A stretch of 64,000 bases of DNA from Mangifera indica (Eukaryota; Streptophyta; Magnoliopsida; Sapindales; Anacardiaceae). Every line of letters starts with the position of its first letter. Within the stretch, counting starts at the first letter, position 1. The translations under genes and the position numbers were made by a program. The DNA lies in the NCBI RefSeq assembly GCF_011075055.1, contig NW_025401120.1, positions 248,001-312,000 on the forward strand. The letters run 5' to 3'. Of the stretch, positions 35,520-47,091 are shown one piece after another. The notes under the pieces were generated by a model. That model was not told where the DNA came from. It was given only the letters and a program-made list of their open reading frames with translations, and ran no database searches.

Positions 35520-38500
35520 AATGTGTATATCCAAATCTATTACTCTGCACATACTTCACGTAATGCAATAATGTAATTGCTGGATTTATCTTTATCATTC
35601 TTCTACCATTGCTGGAGTATTCCCATCTGTTAAAGATATTCTTGAAGCCAAAGTTTGTAGTGGTTTTAAGTTCTCTAGCATGATAGTATACGGGTTCGTC
35701 CATGCCCATTCTATTATTGCTATTTAGCTTTGAATGTAATACTGGAATAAGTTACAAGTCTCCTGCTTCTTGTGTTTAATCTTTGATTTACCCCATTCTT
35801 TACCTTGTTATGTTTGTGAAACACTAACTTATACTCTTTTAAAATAAAATAATACGTATAAACAAATTTTATTAATTTATCTGTATAAATTAAAATGACA
35901 ATACTTGTAATTAAACAGTATTATTTACTTTTCCTTTCACGTTTTAAAATCACTTAATCAGATATTGTTACATTGAGTTATATAAATTAAGTTTGTATAA
36001 TTTGTTTGTTTATGTAATATTTCTACATACATTATTAGTCTCGGATAATTTTCCGCATTTGGTTGTTTTTCGCCCTCCCCCCAGTTTGGGATTGATGTCT
36101 GCATATTTATTTGAAATTAATTTAACAAATCTAAAACGAAGCTGGAGTGGTCAAGGCATACATGCCCTGATTTTCTTTGCAAAGATCAGTTGCGGCTATC
36201 AAAGGACTCTGCATTGCTATTGCCAATTTGGACTCTCCTACTAATAAAAAAATCTCTAAAGTGATCCATGGAAATATTTTACTCCTACTAAAAGTCTTAC
36301 CCTAAATCATTATAGCATTCTGCATTCCCGTGATTCTATTTCTATTCATAATTGCATTATCATTTAAATATTTTTATAATGATATATAATATTATATAAA
36401 TATAAATATGAGTCACAACATCTAACGTAATCACCTCAAAATCTAGTTGGGTTGGGCTTGTACTTAATCTAATTAATTTAATCAATGTGAACACAGGGAA
36501 TCCTCCACAAGTATTTCCCTGAGGCAATCTATCTAGAATCTTGTTAGCTGACCCTGAAATAATCTTGTTAGCTGACCCTAAAATATTGGCAGGTTAAAGT
36601 TAAATTTCTCTAGTGTTGGCATCAAATTGTGGATAATATATGTATCAATAATAGAATTTTTTGTATTGTGTATTATATGTTGTATTGTTAAAAAAAAGGT
36701 AAAAATTTTATATTATCAAGTTATTATCATTTAATATTAAAAAAATCACAAATATCTTTAAAATTTGAAAATCTTTTAAATATATTATTATCACATTATT
36801 ATTTTTTAAAAAAGATGTATCAATAAAATTATTAATATAAATTGATAAGTATTATACAAGTGTCAAGACCCACATAACAAGGGGACAAAAATCAATTCGA
36901 TAATATTTTGCCCACTTTTGAAATAAATACTTTGTTCCATAAACACCTGCATGCGTACTTGTGGACCGACCAGACTCAATTTCCAATGAAACTTACAATA
37001 ATTCCTTAAAAAGATTGAAACATTGCCGTTTCTACATTGATATGTTGTTACGCATTTGAAAGGGAAGTACCACGTTTGGTTTCTCCATTTTTAGTCCTTT
37101 TCTGAGACGAAATTCTCCACCTTTTTTTTTTTTTTTAATATCACTGCATGCAATTGTGGCATTATTAAGAGATGCTTCCTTGCTAATTCAAGGTATTTTC
37201 GGCTCCTCTCCCCACCCGAGTCAAACCATAATTTTGGAGTTAAATTAATCACACTAAAACTAAACACTATAGAGTTATTAATATAATAAAATTATGTTTA
37301 TATAATTTTGAATACATAATTGCGTATATAGATAATATGTTATAATATGATTAGATAATTTTGAATTAAAAATAAAATAACACTCAATTACACAATAATA
37401 CATTATCTATGTACCTAAAAGTGTCTTGTGTCTAGGCCCATAACCCACCTTGGAGAGCCAATGGGTTGGGTCCAACATGTTATAGTATTGGGTTTTACTA
37501 TTCTTCTGAATACTCTAATCGAATTGATACCTCTATATATATCTAATTATACACTCAGGATATGCATATATATGAATACTCTATTAGTTCTGACTGTACC
37601 GATATTAACTTAGTTTGAAACAAGGACGTCATAGGATTTGCAAGATCTAGACGCATGCATACCACAGAAGACTAATCAACTGATCAATAATAATATTGAT
37701 GGCATAAACAATGATTTTTGTAAAGATCATTTCAACTAATTATAATATGATTGCTTTACGTAATACTTGATTTAATTGGACATTAAGGTCTAGTTAGACT
37801 ATTTCAACTAATAATCCATTCTTATCGATTTTTATTGGTCAAATCCGGTGCTTTGAAGATCATTTACACCTAAGAAATTAGTAAAGTCTTGTCCAAATTG
37901 ATTAAACTTTAATTCAATCAGAGATGCTAATATGGTCTTAGCAATTTACACTATCTTGAATTATCTGTCTTCATCATTAATATTGTTCAAAGCATGGCCA
38001 TCTTAATATTTAGTAGAGTGTCAATATATTATTAAAATAAAAAAATAATATTATTTATATAAGTAATTTGTATAATTTAAGGTAATAATATTTAATGGAA
38101 TGATTAAAATAAAAAATAATATTATTTATATAAATAAATTATATAAAATTAATAAATTTATTTATATAATATTTAATTAAAAATTATTATTTCAATTTAT
38201 ATAAATAACCGTGCATGGAATATAAAAGAGGACGAATCTTTTGTCACACCTGTCAGTCTCTCTTTTGCAGCCACCAGTGGCATAGAAATTGTGACATGGC
38301 AAAAGAATATATAGAAATCCATAGGATTGGTATCATTATTTTAAAGAAATACATATTTACGTAATTTATTATATAATAAAATATTATTTCTTATTTATTA
38401 AAAATTATTTAATTAAATAATAATATATATCAAATATTTATTTAATTATATTCTCAGAATGAATATTTATAGTTTTATTATTTCATAAAGCAGTTGATGA

Positions 38501-39372
38501 TGTAAGCCAATGATGCAAGTCCATGACATCACCTAAGGCGAGTTGTTAAATTTATTTTTGAAATCTTAAGATTAAATGCACATGATTGATTGGTACCTTA
38601 AATTTTTAATGGAAGAACCAAACACGTTTTCAATGCGGTAGCTTTTGCTCTTATTTTATTATGCAATAAAAGAGTCGGTCTGAGGGTCCACTCCTTTTGA
38701 CAGATTGAATAAAGTAGTGAAGCTGGGATAATGATGTAATTAAAATTTTAAAGTATAATATTATGTTAATATTAATATGATAAATGGATTCTTATTGGAT
38801 GGTCTCGAAATATAATTTGACACAATTTATCCAGTTTAATTTTAAATTAATCTGATTTAATAATTAAAATAAATTTTGATCATAATTTTAATTAAATTTT
38901 TTATCAATTTTTAATTAGATTAATCAGACCAATTAATCTAATCCAATTTTTAAAATACTCTTATCATATTCCTAAATCCTAATGGAGTGACCCTTGAAAC
39001 CACTTTTTCTTTTGCAATTTGTACTCAATAAGTGAATGCGCAGGTAATGTTTTCCTATGGCTTTCTTTCTCTAATCTTAGTAAAGAAATGTGGATCGATA
39101 AAATCAACAGCCAAAATAGAGGAGATAATCTACTATAAAACCTCAATATTTAAAACTAATTTACAATCAAGTGGTAAATTTTTTTTTAAATATTTAAAAT
39201 TAATTATACATAATATTATTGAATTTAAAACTATTTATCAATAAAATTTGCAGTTGTTTTATTGTGAAAATCCATAAAAATTCCAAGAGATGAAAATATA
39301 TTGAGTCAACAATTCCCTATCTTTCAATCTAGATTTGTTTTTTCAATAGCTTATAATATTAGTCAAAAGTAA
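35520..39372. other. Non-coding spacer of block C
   Basis: No gene. Collinear with 20497-24600 of block A. A 25-bp duplication (CTTGTTAGCTGACCCT, twice near 36540-36585) is unique to this copy. Confidence 0.55.
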
Positions 39373-40143
39373 GGCCGAAGGACTATTTCCCACTCAAGTT
39401 TTAATACCTAAATAAATACATATTTATAAGGTTTGAAAAACTTGAAATTTCATCTATAAACTCTCTTCTATTAAAATTTTTTTTTAGAAATAAAGGTAAA
39501 ATCGTTATTTTATCAATAATATTTAAAAAAATATAAACTCCATTAAGTTTTGCCCTTATATTTTAAAAACTAACAACTTCACCCCTATTTAAAGTTTTCT
39601 AATTTTGAAAAATAATATTTTTTCCTTTAAAATCTAGGGTTTATTTTCTTATCCTCTCTCATCATCGACGATGATGCTTGAACCTACACATTGATCACCA
39701 TCTCTTTGATGCTAGGAAGAGTGTATGGAATCGATGAAGCCTCATCGCTTTGTCTGAATCGATGAAGCCTCATCACTTTATCTGAATCGATGCATATTCG
39801 TCTCACATTGGAGAGGGTGAGAGACAGTGGTGAGTGTATTCCCAAGCAGATGTCATAGATGACGACCGAAGAGGGTAAAAAATAAACCATAGATTTTAAG
39901 GAATGTTATTTTTCAAAGTTAAAATACTTTAGGTATAAATAAAATTATTTGTTTTTAAAATCTTGAAAGAAACTTAATGAAAATTATATTTTTTAATATT
40001 ATTAATAAAATAATTATTTTATTTTTATTTTTAACATAATTTAATAAAAATTAATTTATAAATAAAATTTTAAATTTTGTAAACTTTATAAAAATGTATT
40101 TATTTTAATATTAAAAGTTAGATGAAAAATAGCCCTCCGAACC
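39373..40143. mobile_element. Mutator-like MITE, family M1 copy e (771 bp)
   Basis: Left end GGCCGAAGGACTATTTCCCA; right end inverted GGTTCGGAGGGCTATTTTTC. Perfect 9-bp direct repeats CAAAAGTAA at 39364-39372 and 40144-40152. Blocks A (25893-25920) and B (29590-29625) keep the uninterrupted site around AAAAGTAAT, so this insertion is block-specific and has natural empty sites within the same window. Confidence 0.85.
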
Positions 40144-40357
40144 CAAAAGTAATTAGTAAATACTGTGTGAAAGAATCAGCTACATGTGCTGATAAGACAA
40201 AAGTAATGAACACAGACTTTATTTAATTATTTTTTTTTATAAGATTGATAAGAAAATGACACAGTACTGTAGTAGCATCTAATACATAATTTTCAGAGTG
40301 GTTTTTCAATAATCCAAATAATAATTAAAAAAGAAAAAACTTTATGCTCTAATACTA

Positions 40358-40365
40358 CTATAAAT
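40358..40365 (+). promoter_or_regulatory. TATA box of G6
   Basis: CTATAAAT 105 bp before the first ATG, at the same spacing as in G4 and G5. Confidence 0.65.
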
Positions 40366-40462
40366 TGCGGAGAATCTGACATTCCAATTGCAACAAAAGC
40401 AAACTACATTCAACACACACAGAGGAAGAGAGATTGAGGGTCATTGAGTTATTGAAGAAACC

Positions 40463-40666
40463 ATGATGAGCACATCGGAGGAACCGAGGAAGGCGCAGAA
40501 AGAGTGGATTTCCAAGCCAAAGACTAGTGCAAGTGTAATTCCGGCAAGAAGAAGGCTGGTGATGACCATGATGGCTGAACAAGTTCTCCACTCTTGTTCT
40601 TCTTTTGTTTGCTATTGCTCCAAAAATTCCAAGAAGAGTAAGGCTGTGCACCCACGTGATCCATAG
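40463..40666 (+). CDS. Small basic-core protein, array member G6 (67 aa)
   Basis: Two tandem ATGs; the second (40466) is the one aligned with the starts of G4 and G5, so a 66-residue product is also possible. The core ASVIPARRRLVMTMM shares the Pro-to-Ala change with G5, making B and C copies sisters in this respect. Cysteines lie at positions 44, 49 and 51 counted from the second Met. The tail KKSKAVHPRDP is conserved. Flanks match G4 and G5. No signal peptide and no recognised function. Confidence 0.77.
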   Translation: MMSTSEEPRKAQKEWISKPKTSASVIPARRRLVMTMMAEQVLHSCSSFVCYCSKNSKKSKAVHPRDP

Positions 40667-40669
40667 CAT

Positions 40670-41063
40670 GCCAAACTGAAAATTACTTCCACTTTTGTCT
40701 AAATTCTTCCAAAAAAAGGAAAAAAAAAAAAAAAAGAAAACTTTTATTTTGGTTCTTAAATCAAATATTGTTTAGAGTTGTTCTGTCTTGAACTACCAGA
40801 GTTAGTAGATATTGTTACTTCTTGTTCTGTTGATGGCGGTGTTGAATAATTTATGGTTTTAGTATACCGCTTCCTTTGACCATTCTTAATTCTTCAGTCA
40901 AAGTGAGTAGTTTAGTAAAACAATCCATAGTTCAATCAATTTGGACGCGACTTTGCTAATTTTTCTAATATATCATTAAATAATTGAAAAACCCCAATCT
41001 TAAAGGGTTAACAATTATTAGATTTATAAATTTCCTGATTACATTAACCGTGATAGTTACTCT
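40670..41063. other. 3' flank of G6
   Basis: Conserved with the flanks of G4 and G5, including an A-rich tract at about 40715-40740 and ATTTGGACGCGACTTTGC near 40937. No gene. Confidence 0.5.
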
Positions 41064-41398
41064 TCAGAATCGATTTGAGTTAAATCAAATTCAAACTTGA
41101 TTTAATTTACATAAAATTAAGTTTGAACTCAAACTCAAGCTCATTGAGCTCTTTTCAAATAAGTATGAGCTTGGCTCGTTTCAAAAGACTTTAACTTGAA
41201 TTCTATTCGAACTCAAACTTTTAATTAATTTGTTATTAAAACACCATTATTTTAATATATATTGATTAAAATAATATTTTGTATCAAAATTTTTAGCTCA
41301 CGTGCTTGAGGAGCTAAACACTCCAAAACTCGAGCTCAAAATTATTGAAGTTTTAAGCTCGAAATCGAGTTCGAATGAGTTTGGTTCGAATCTAACCT
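41064..41398. mobile_element. TCGAA-rich non-autonomous DNA element, insertion in block C
   Basis: A 335-bp segment rich in CTCGAA, CAAACTCAAGC and TTCGAA is bounded by the direct repeat TAGTTACTCT (41054-41063 and 41399-41408). Block A near 27055 continues without it. The repeat behaves as a mobile element; superfamily not certain, hAT-like plausible. Confidence 0.6.
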
Positions 41399-41408
41399 TA
41401 GTTACTCT

Positions 41409-42835
41409 ACTATAACATTTAATTAATGTCAGATTTTTAGTATAGTAGTTAAATCGTGTATCATATTATAATCTTTTTTTATGAATATATTTTTTACTTT
41501 TTACTGTATTATACCTATATAACTCTTATACCCTTTTACTGTACTAAATTTGCAATATAGAGAACATCTGAACCAATTTTTTTCTTTTGTAATTTGCACC
41601 AGTAATTTCCAAAAATGATGTAGCATTTTTTGATCAATTAGGATGTTTGATGCAAGCTGTATTGCGTTGTATCTTATATAGAAAGAGAAAGGAAACTTTT
41701 CAAGAGTGTCCCCGTTATCTCTCACCATATTATCTTGTGTCCATCTCTTCACTTCAGTGATAAACTTGAATATAAACAATAACAGGGGAATTATACTATT
41801 TTCCATCTAAATTATGTCAAAATGACAGATTTTTATTTATGAAATTAAAAAATAACATTTTTCTATCTTCCATAAAACTTTGTTAGTAAAATTACTTAGT
41901 TGTACGATAAACACGCTAAAAGATAAAATATATTTTTTTATAACTTTTAATATATATAAAAAATAAATAAAACTTTTCTCTTAAACTTTATTAAATATAT
42001 TTTCACTCATGTTTTATAAGAAAATATAATTTAAAATTTAAAATAATTGTTGATGACAACTGAGATCTCACTAGTTTAGTGTGATTCCAATTAAATTTAC
42101 ACTGAAATGGTGTAATTCTAATCAAAATTGCATTAGAATAATGTAATTAAACCAGAATTACATCGTCAATTTCAACTAGAATTGCACTAAAATTATATGA
42201 TTCCAGTTAAAATCATATTGAATTATACTTTTTCAATGTGAATTTAACCTTAGTTTTAATTATAATCAATGCGATTATGAATTTGAGTTTGGTTGGAGTA
42301 GGGTTATAATTTTTATTTTTATTTTTTGATTGAAAATAGAGGTCCAAATGATTAATTTTTAAGTTAGTGGTAGAAAAATAATATATTTTTACTATAAAGC
42401 TATAAAAAATAGTAATCTTATAATATTTATATTTTATAAATAGGTGAATATGGAATTGAGACACTATTTTTAGCGGCAAGCGAAGTGACAAAAACAGTAT
42501 AGATGCTGGATCTGTGGGGCCGAAGATCGCTATGGATGATGTTGCAGAATCTATTGAGACTAAGAAGCTGGGACTCTGTATCTAGACATTCTGACTTGCA
42601 AGATTTGATTTTAGTGACGTCGACCTGGTGACATAATGCTTTGGGGAGGACTTCAATGCAATCTCAATTTCAAGCCCCTAATTTTTACTTTTCCCTCCTG
42701 CGAAATTAGGCCTCCAATAACATGACAACAAAAAGGCTGCAAGAGGTGATGCAGTTTGGGACCATTCAACTCACTGATTTTTTTAAATTTGGTTCAATTC
42801 CCCTTCTTTTGTTTTTTCTTAGCGCTGTTGCTTGT
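41409..42835. other. Non-coding part of block C
   Basis: A possible M1-type relic spans about 41786-42345 (left TATACTATTTTCCATCT, right GAAAATAGAGGTCC) but lacks a clean duplication. The segment 42480-42830 is more GC-balanced; I recognise no coding sequence in it. Confidence 0.4.
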
Positions 42836-42949
42836 TTATGTTGACTGTCTGTTGCATAGATCGAATTCTGATTGTTCATGAGCTCTAACAATTAGTAGCC
42901 AATTGTAACACCTCTGTTGTTTGAGGTGATGTAACCTCTGATCCAAATT

Positions 42950-43045
42950 GGTGCAATACTCAGACTTCACGCCCAGCGGCAAGAGGAGGCCCATGCCACT
43001 GATTTATGACTTGACTATCTAGAGGTAGGAGGAGTCATCAATTGG
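42950..43045 (+). pseudogene. Decayed G3-like small-protein gene, block C
   Basis: Aligns with the block A remnant: CGCCCAGCGGCAAGAGGAGG (42970) against GTGTCCAGCGGCCAGGGGAGG (about 27437), and CTATCTAGAGGTAGGAGGAG near 43015. The core frame is interrupted by stops. The downstream flank GAAGTGGTCAAGTCATG (43163) matches that of G3. Long dead copy. Confidence 0.45.
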
Positions 43046-43069
43046 GCTTGACTTTATGCTGTATGCAGA

Positions 43070-44474
43070 TTCATCAATTTATATACGAACAAAATAGAAA
43101 TATAAGATTTGAATTGGCAAGTCCAATGTATCCAGAGATTCTTGAGTAGTTTATTGGATTTATAAAATGCAGCTGAAGTGGTCAAGTCATGTACTTTGTT
43201 CAGGTTTTCAATGGTACTAGGGTTATGATTTCGTCATTCATTGAATTGTTTGCCATTCGGTCACCTACTGGCTATAAATCCACGTAAACCGTGCATCCTT
43301 CAACAGTCAACGCAGAATTCCCAGTTATTTATTTTCAACTACATTTTCGCCTGGCCGGGCTATCAATATTATTTGTTTCGTTTATGTAAAATTTCACCAA
43401 ACAAATTGTTATTATTTTAGAAGAAACAGTTTTTTGCCTGAGGGTTAACCATGTTGAATCCCTCAGTTGAGGGTTCGAGCTTTAATAATACTATATTAAA
43501 ATTAGAGATTTAACCTATTCAATATAATAGGTGTGAGACCAATAATTAGACTTAATTTTTTATTTTTCAGATTCGCTCGAATGAAATTTTTCATCATAAA
43601 AAAAAAGTTTAAAGTAATAAAGGTGTTTAGTTTGGTTCTGTTTATAAGACAATTTAGTTTATGTTGATAAATTAAAAAATAAAATGTTTACGTTTTGAAT
43701 TATAGTTTGAGCAATTTTTAAATTGAACTAAATCGTAAATTATATTTAAATATATATACATATATATATATAAAATTATATTTGACATAATTTTTTTAAT
43801 GAACAATTAAATGTACTACTTATTTTTCAATTAATTTTGCTATTTTCTTTATATAATTAATGTATATGTATTTAATATTTATTTTACATGTTTTAGAAAA
43901 TTATAATTCAATTATTAATTGTTAAACATAATAAATTTAGAGTAAATAATTTTTAATAAATTTAAACCGTATTTTTTTATTTGATTTAAAATCTAAAACG
44001 TTTTGATTTTAAGTTTAATTTGAAAATTTTTTCAAACTGTGTCAAACTAGACAATTGACACCCATACAATGAAATAATGTATTAGATCAGGTCCGATTTA
44101 ACTTTCTAAATCTATAATTTCGTGGCTTTCACTTTGAAAAGGTTATTGGAATCAATAGGATACTGGACTGGGCTTTCACAGGTTCAATTAGTCCAACCCT
44201 CTATTAGTAGTGGACCTAATAGTACCCACAGGCCCCCCTTTGTGTAGCATAAAGTTTATGGGACATTAGTAAAAGGTAAAAGGCAAGGGCCATAATTCCA
44301 CAAACCTAACCGAACCGTTGCACAACGGATTCTTTCCCGGCAACCAATTTCAAAAATCTGAAAAAGGAAGCAAGTTAACTAAAGCAAATCCCAATCTTTC
44401 CTTTCCCAGTTTTTTTAAAACACAAACACCAACGCTATTCTTATTTGCCTCTCCATCTCAAATTAATTTCAACC
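43070..44474. other. End of block C and upstream region of the MGCC gene
   Basis: Block A homology continues to about 44125. From about 44140 the sequence becomes unique and more GC-balanced, presumably the promoter and leader of the next gene. No convincing TATA box was picked out. Confidence 0.5.
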
Positions 44475-45440
44475 ATGGGTTGTTGCTTCGGTAAATTCAG
44501 TCTTAGGAAAGCAAAAATTTCCACAGAAGAATCAACCCATGTTGAAGACAAGCTTGTCATCTCACAAGCTTCCGAAATTCCAACTCCAATTCATCTCTCA
44601 AACAAAATTTCCCCGTCACCTCCTTCACCCCCCAGTTGTGCTTCTTCTGTTTCTTCCTTTACTTGCAGCACAGGCAACACCACTGAATCATGCTCGTCAA
44701 TCTCAACTGCTTCTTCCGTTTTGAGCTCCAAAGATAGATCTTTCTCCAATGAGTTTCTTTGGGCTTGTGTCAAGGAGAATCCACATGTAGTTCGCATTAA
44801 TTCCATCAAGGAAGCTGCTCTTTCTTTAGCAACCTCTAAAGTTGAAGCTCAGATGTTTGGCTCGCCTGCTAAGTCATTTGTGGCTCCAACACTGATCAGC
44901 CACTCAATCCCACAAAGGATTAAGGGTTCTACACCACAGAAGATAGTCCGGCTATCAGAGAATAAACCAAGTACTCTTGTCCTGCGTCACCAGCCGAGAT
45001 CACCAGCTACTTTAACTCGACAAAAGAGCTTTTGTATGGAGCCTGAGAGGCAGAATTCTTCGTATTCTTTGCCAAGTAGACCCTTGAGATCACCATCTCC
45101 CAGCAGGAGATTCAGTACTGGTGATAGTAACAGGGGATTATTAACAAATACCCATATAGAAAGTTGTTCAAAGAGAATAGTTGGTGCTAAGCTAAATGGA
45201 ATAAATTCAGTTTCCTCTTCGCTAAGAAGAGAAAATTTTAGGCCTGCGAGTCCAAGCAACAAGAATTCAATGGGATTGCGGGTTTGTATGAGGAATAGAG
45301 AAACATGCACTTATAGAATTGGTTCTAAAATTGATGAAGTTGCAGCCAAAGAAGCAGTTGCTGAGCAGGAGAGTGAGTGCTTTCCCATGGAGGACATTGA
45401 TAATCCTCTTATCTCCCTGGATTGTTTTATTTTTCTGTAG
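44475..45440 (+). CDS. MGCC-start, Ser-rich protein of unknown function (321 aa)
   Basis: The start ATG has an ideal plant context (ACCATGGG). The frame is open ten codons further upstream only from a TTG, which I exclude. The N-terminus MGCCFGKF fits the rule for N-myristoylation at Gly2 with palmitoylation at Cys3/Cys4, suggesting membrane anchoring (inference). Residues about 50-90 are Ser/Pro-rich; FSNEFLWACVKENPHVVR (about residues 90-107) looks like a conserved block; the middle is basic and Ser/Arg-rich (PLRSPSPSRRFSTGDS); the C-terminus ends in an acidic segment and NPLISLDCFIFL. From memory, uncharacterised plant proteins share an MGCC start with an LECFIFL-like end, but I cannot verify it. 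Single exon, complete. Confidence 0.85.
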   Translation: MGCCFGKFSLRKAKISTEESTHVEDKLVISQASEIPTPIHLSNKISPSPPSPPSCASSVSSFTCSTGNTTESCSSISTASSVLSSKDRSFSNEFLWACVKENPHVVRINSIKEAALSLATSKVEAQMFGSPAKSFVAPTLISHSIPQRIKGSTPQKIVRLSENKPSTLVLRHQPRSPATLTRQKSFCMEPERQNSSYSLPSRPLRSPSPSRRFSTGDSNRGLLTNTHIESCSKRIVGAKLNGINSVSSSLRRENFRPASPSNKNSMGLRVCMRNRETCTYRIGSKIDEVAAKEAVAEQESECFPMEDIDNPLISLDCFIFL

Positions 45441-47091
45441 AAATTAAGATTTGTGTGTGCATGCATGTTTAATTTTGCTCATATTGTCCATAGGATTCTT
45501 GGTTTTTCAATCTTTCTGATTGTTTATTTAAACTATTCATGTATAGTTTTCAAAAGCATAGATAAATTGGGATCAAATTCTGATTGATTTGTAGTTGATT
45601 TGGCTGTATTCCTCGTGCCTTCTGTGCTAATTGAGGGCATGTTATAATGTTTGCTGGTTTGAGAAATTTTTGGTGGCAGAAGAATAAATTCAGTTCAGTA
45701 ACTGATATTATTATGTTAGATTTGGTTGATGATTCTAGCCATATTCATTTCAATTCTACTGTGGGACAAACAAACGCATTTCACAAACCATGCATCTCAA
45801 TTCATTGGGCCTTTCCATACTATCAAATAGAAAACTGCAGGAACGCCATATTCTAGGAGCCTAGCTAGACGATGTAATTGAACAAATCCTCCTCTATTTG
45901 ATGCAGGTCGAGGACTCCTTCTTTCTCTTCTTCAAACTCTGATTTGTATTTTTTGTAGAGAAATCTCTTATTAAAGATAACACAAGGTCAATTTTGCATC
46001 TTATCTAAAGGATTCTTTCTTTTTTTGGTAGAAGAAACAATTTCCCTCTTTCATTAATATATCGATTACAATTTATGTTTGTAAGGATCTAATTAGAATG
46101 TCTTCTGCTACTAAAAATTTTCAACAAAGTGTACAAAAAGTGATCCTCTGTGTGTGTATATATATATATATATATATCAGTGTCAACACATACATAAAAG
46201 GACAATTTTTTGTGCGCAAGGCACTTTATCCAGACTTCTTCAATTGTCCAAAATAAAGAACATATTGGGCCAAAGAAAAACTTCGCAAAATGACTGAATT
46301 CATAAAATACTATACGTATTGAAACTGAATTTGCAAATTTGCATACAGAATTCTTTGACATATTGCTTGACTTTAGACATGGTCTTCAAAGAAACAGCAA
46401 ATCAAAATGCAGTCGTTTTCTAGTGGATAAAAGAACGCTATCGCTAGTCTTTTGACGACAAATTTTGTTTTTTCCAGAATTCAATAAACAAATTCATGGG
46501 TTTAAAACATTATATGTTGAGTATTATATTGTATTATATAATTTTTAAAAAATAAAATAATAAAAAAATTTAATTCATATTTAATTATTTAAGAAAATAT
46601 CATAAACATCTTTAAAAAACAGAATCTAAATTAAAAACGAAATTAACTCATGTAATCAAGTTGAATGAGCCACATACGTCTTGAGTTTTAATTAAATTGT
46701 GTAGTAAGATGTTCTCTCGTTTACTTTTAATTGTTTGTCAAAACACTTAATTCGAAACTTTGAATATTCTTTTGGCTGCCTTAATTGCAAGTTAAAATTG
46801 GTATTGATTCTATCGAATTTACAACTTCTATCATACCAACAAACAACAAAATTAAAGTTATAATCTATATCAATAAAATTATATATACTTATTTTAAGTA
46901 CATAAATAAATATATATTTAATATATATATAATAATATGATTACATAATTTTAAATTAAAAATGAAACAACAATTAAGCACGTGATAATATATATAAATA
47001 TATATTTATTTATATACTCAAATTAAACACACATAATATTGTTTAATCTAGATTGAAAGTTTCGGAATATATATGGGAAAAGATATTTTAA
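45441..47091. other. 3' flank of MGCC gene and intergenic DNA
   Basis: The first 500 bp are compatible with a 3' UTR and spacer. A short (AT)n repeat lies at about 46157-46178. No further gene is recognised; a 69-codon frame at 45647 is probably chance. Confidence 0.5.

Larger units (their letters stand above)
35515..44125. repeat. Segmental duplication block C
   Basis: Collinear with block A from its first matching bases in the 3' flank of G3 (ATGTGTATATCCAAAT, 20497 and 35520). The left breakpoint falls just after the G3 stop codon, so the coding part has no counterpart here. The right end abuts the MGCC gene region at 44.1 kb. Confidence 0.8.

Noticed and set aside
44445..44474. N-terminal ten-residue extension of the MGCC protein
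   Set aside because: Would need a TTG start; the ATG at 44475 has an ideal context and creates the MGCC lipidation motif.
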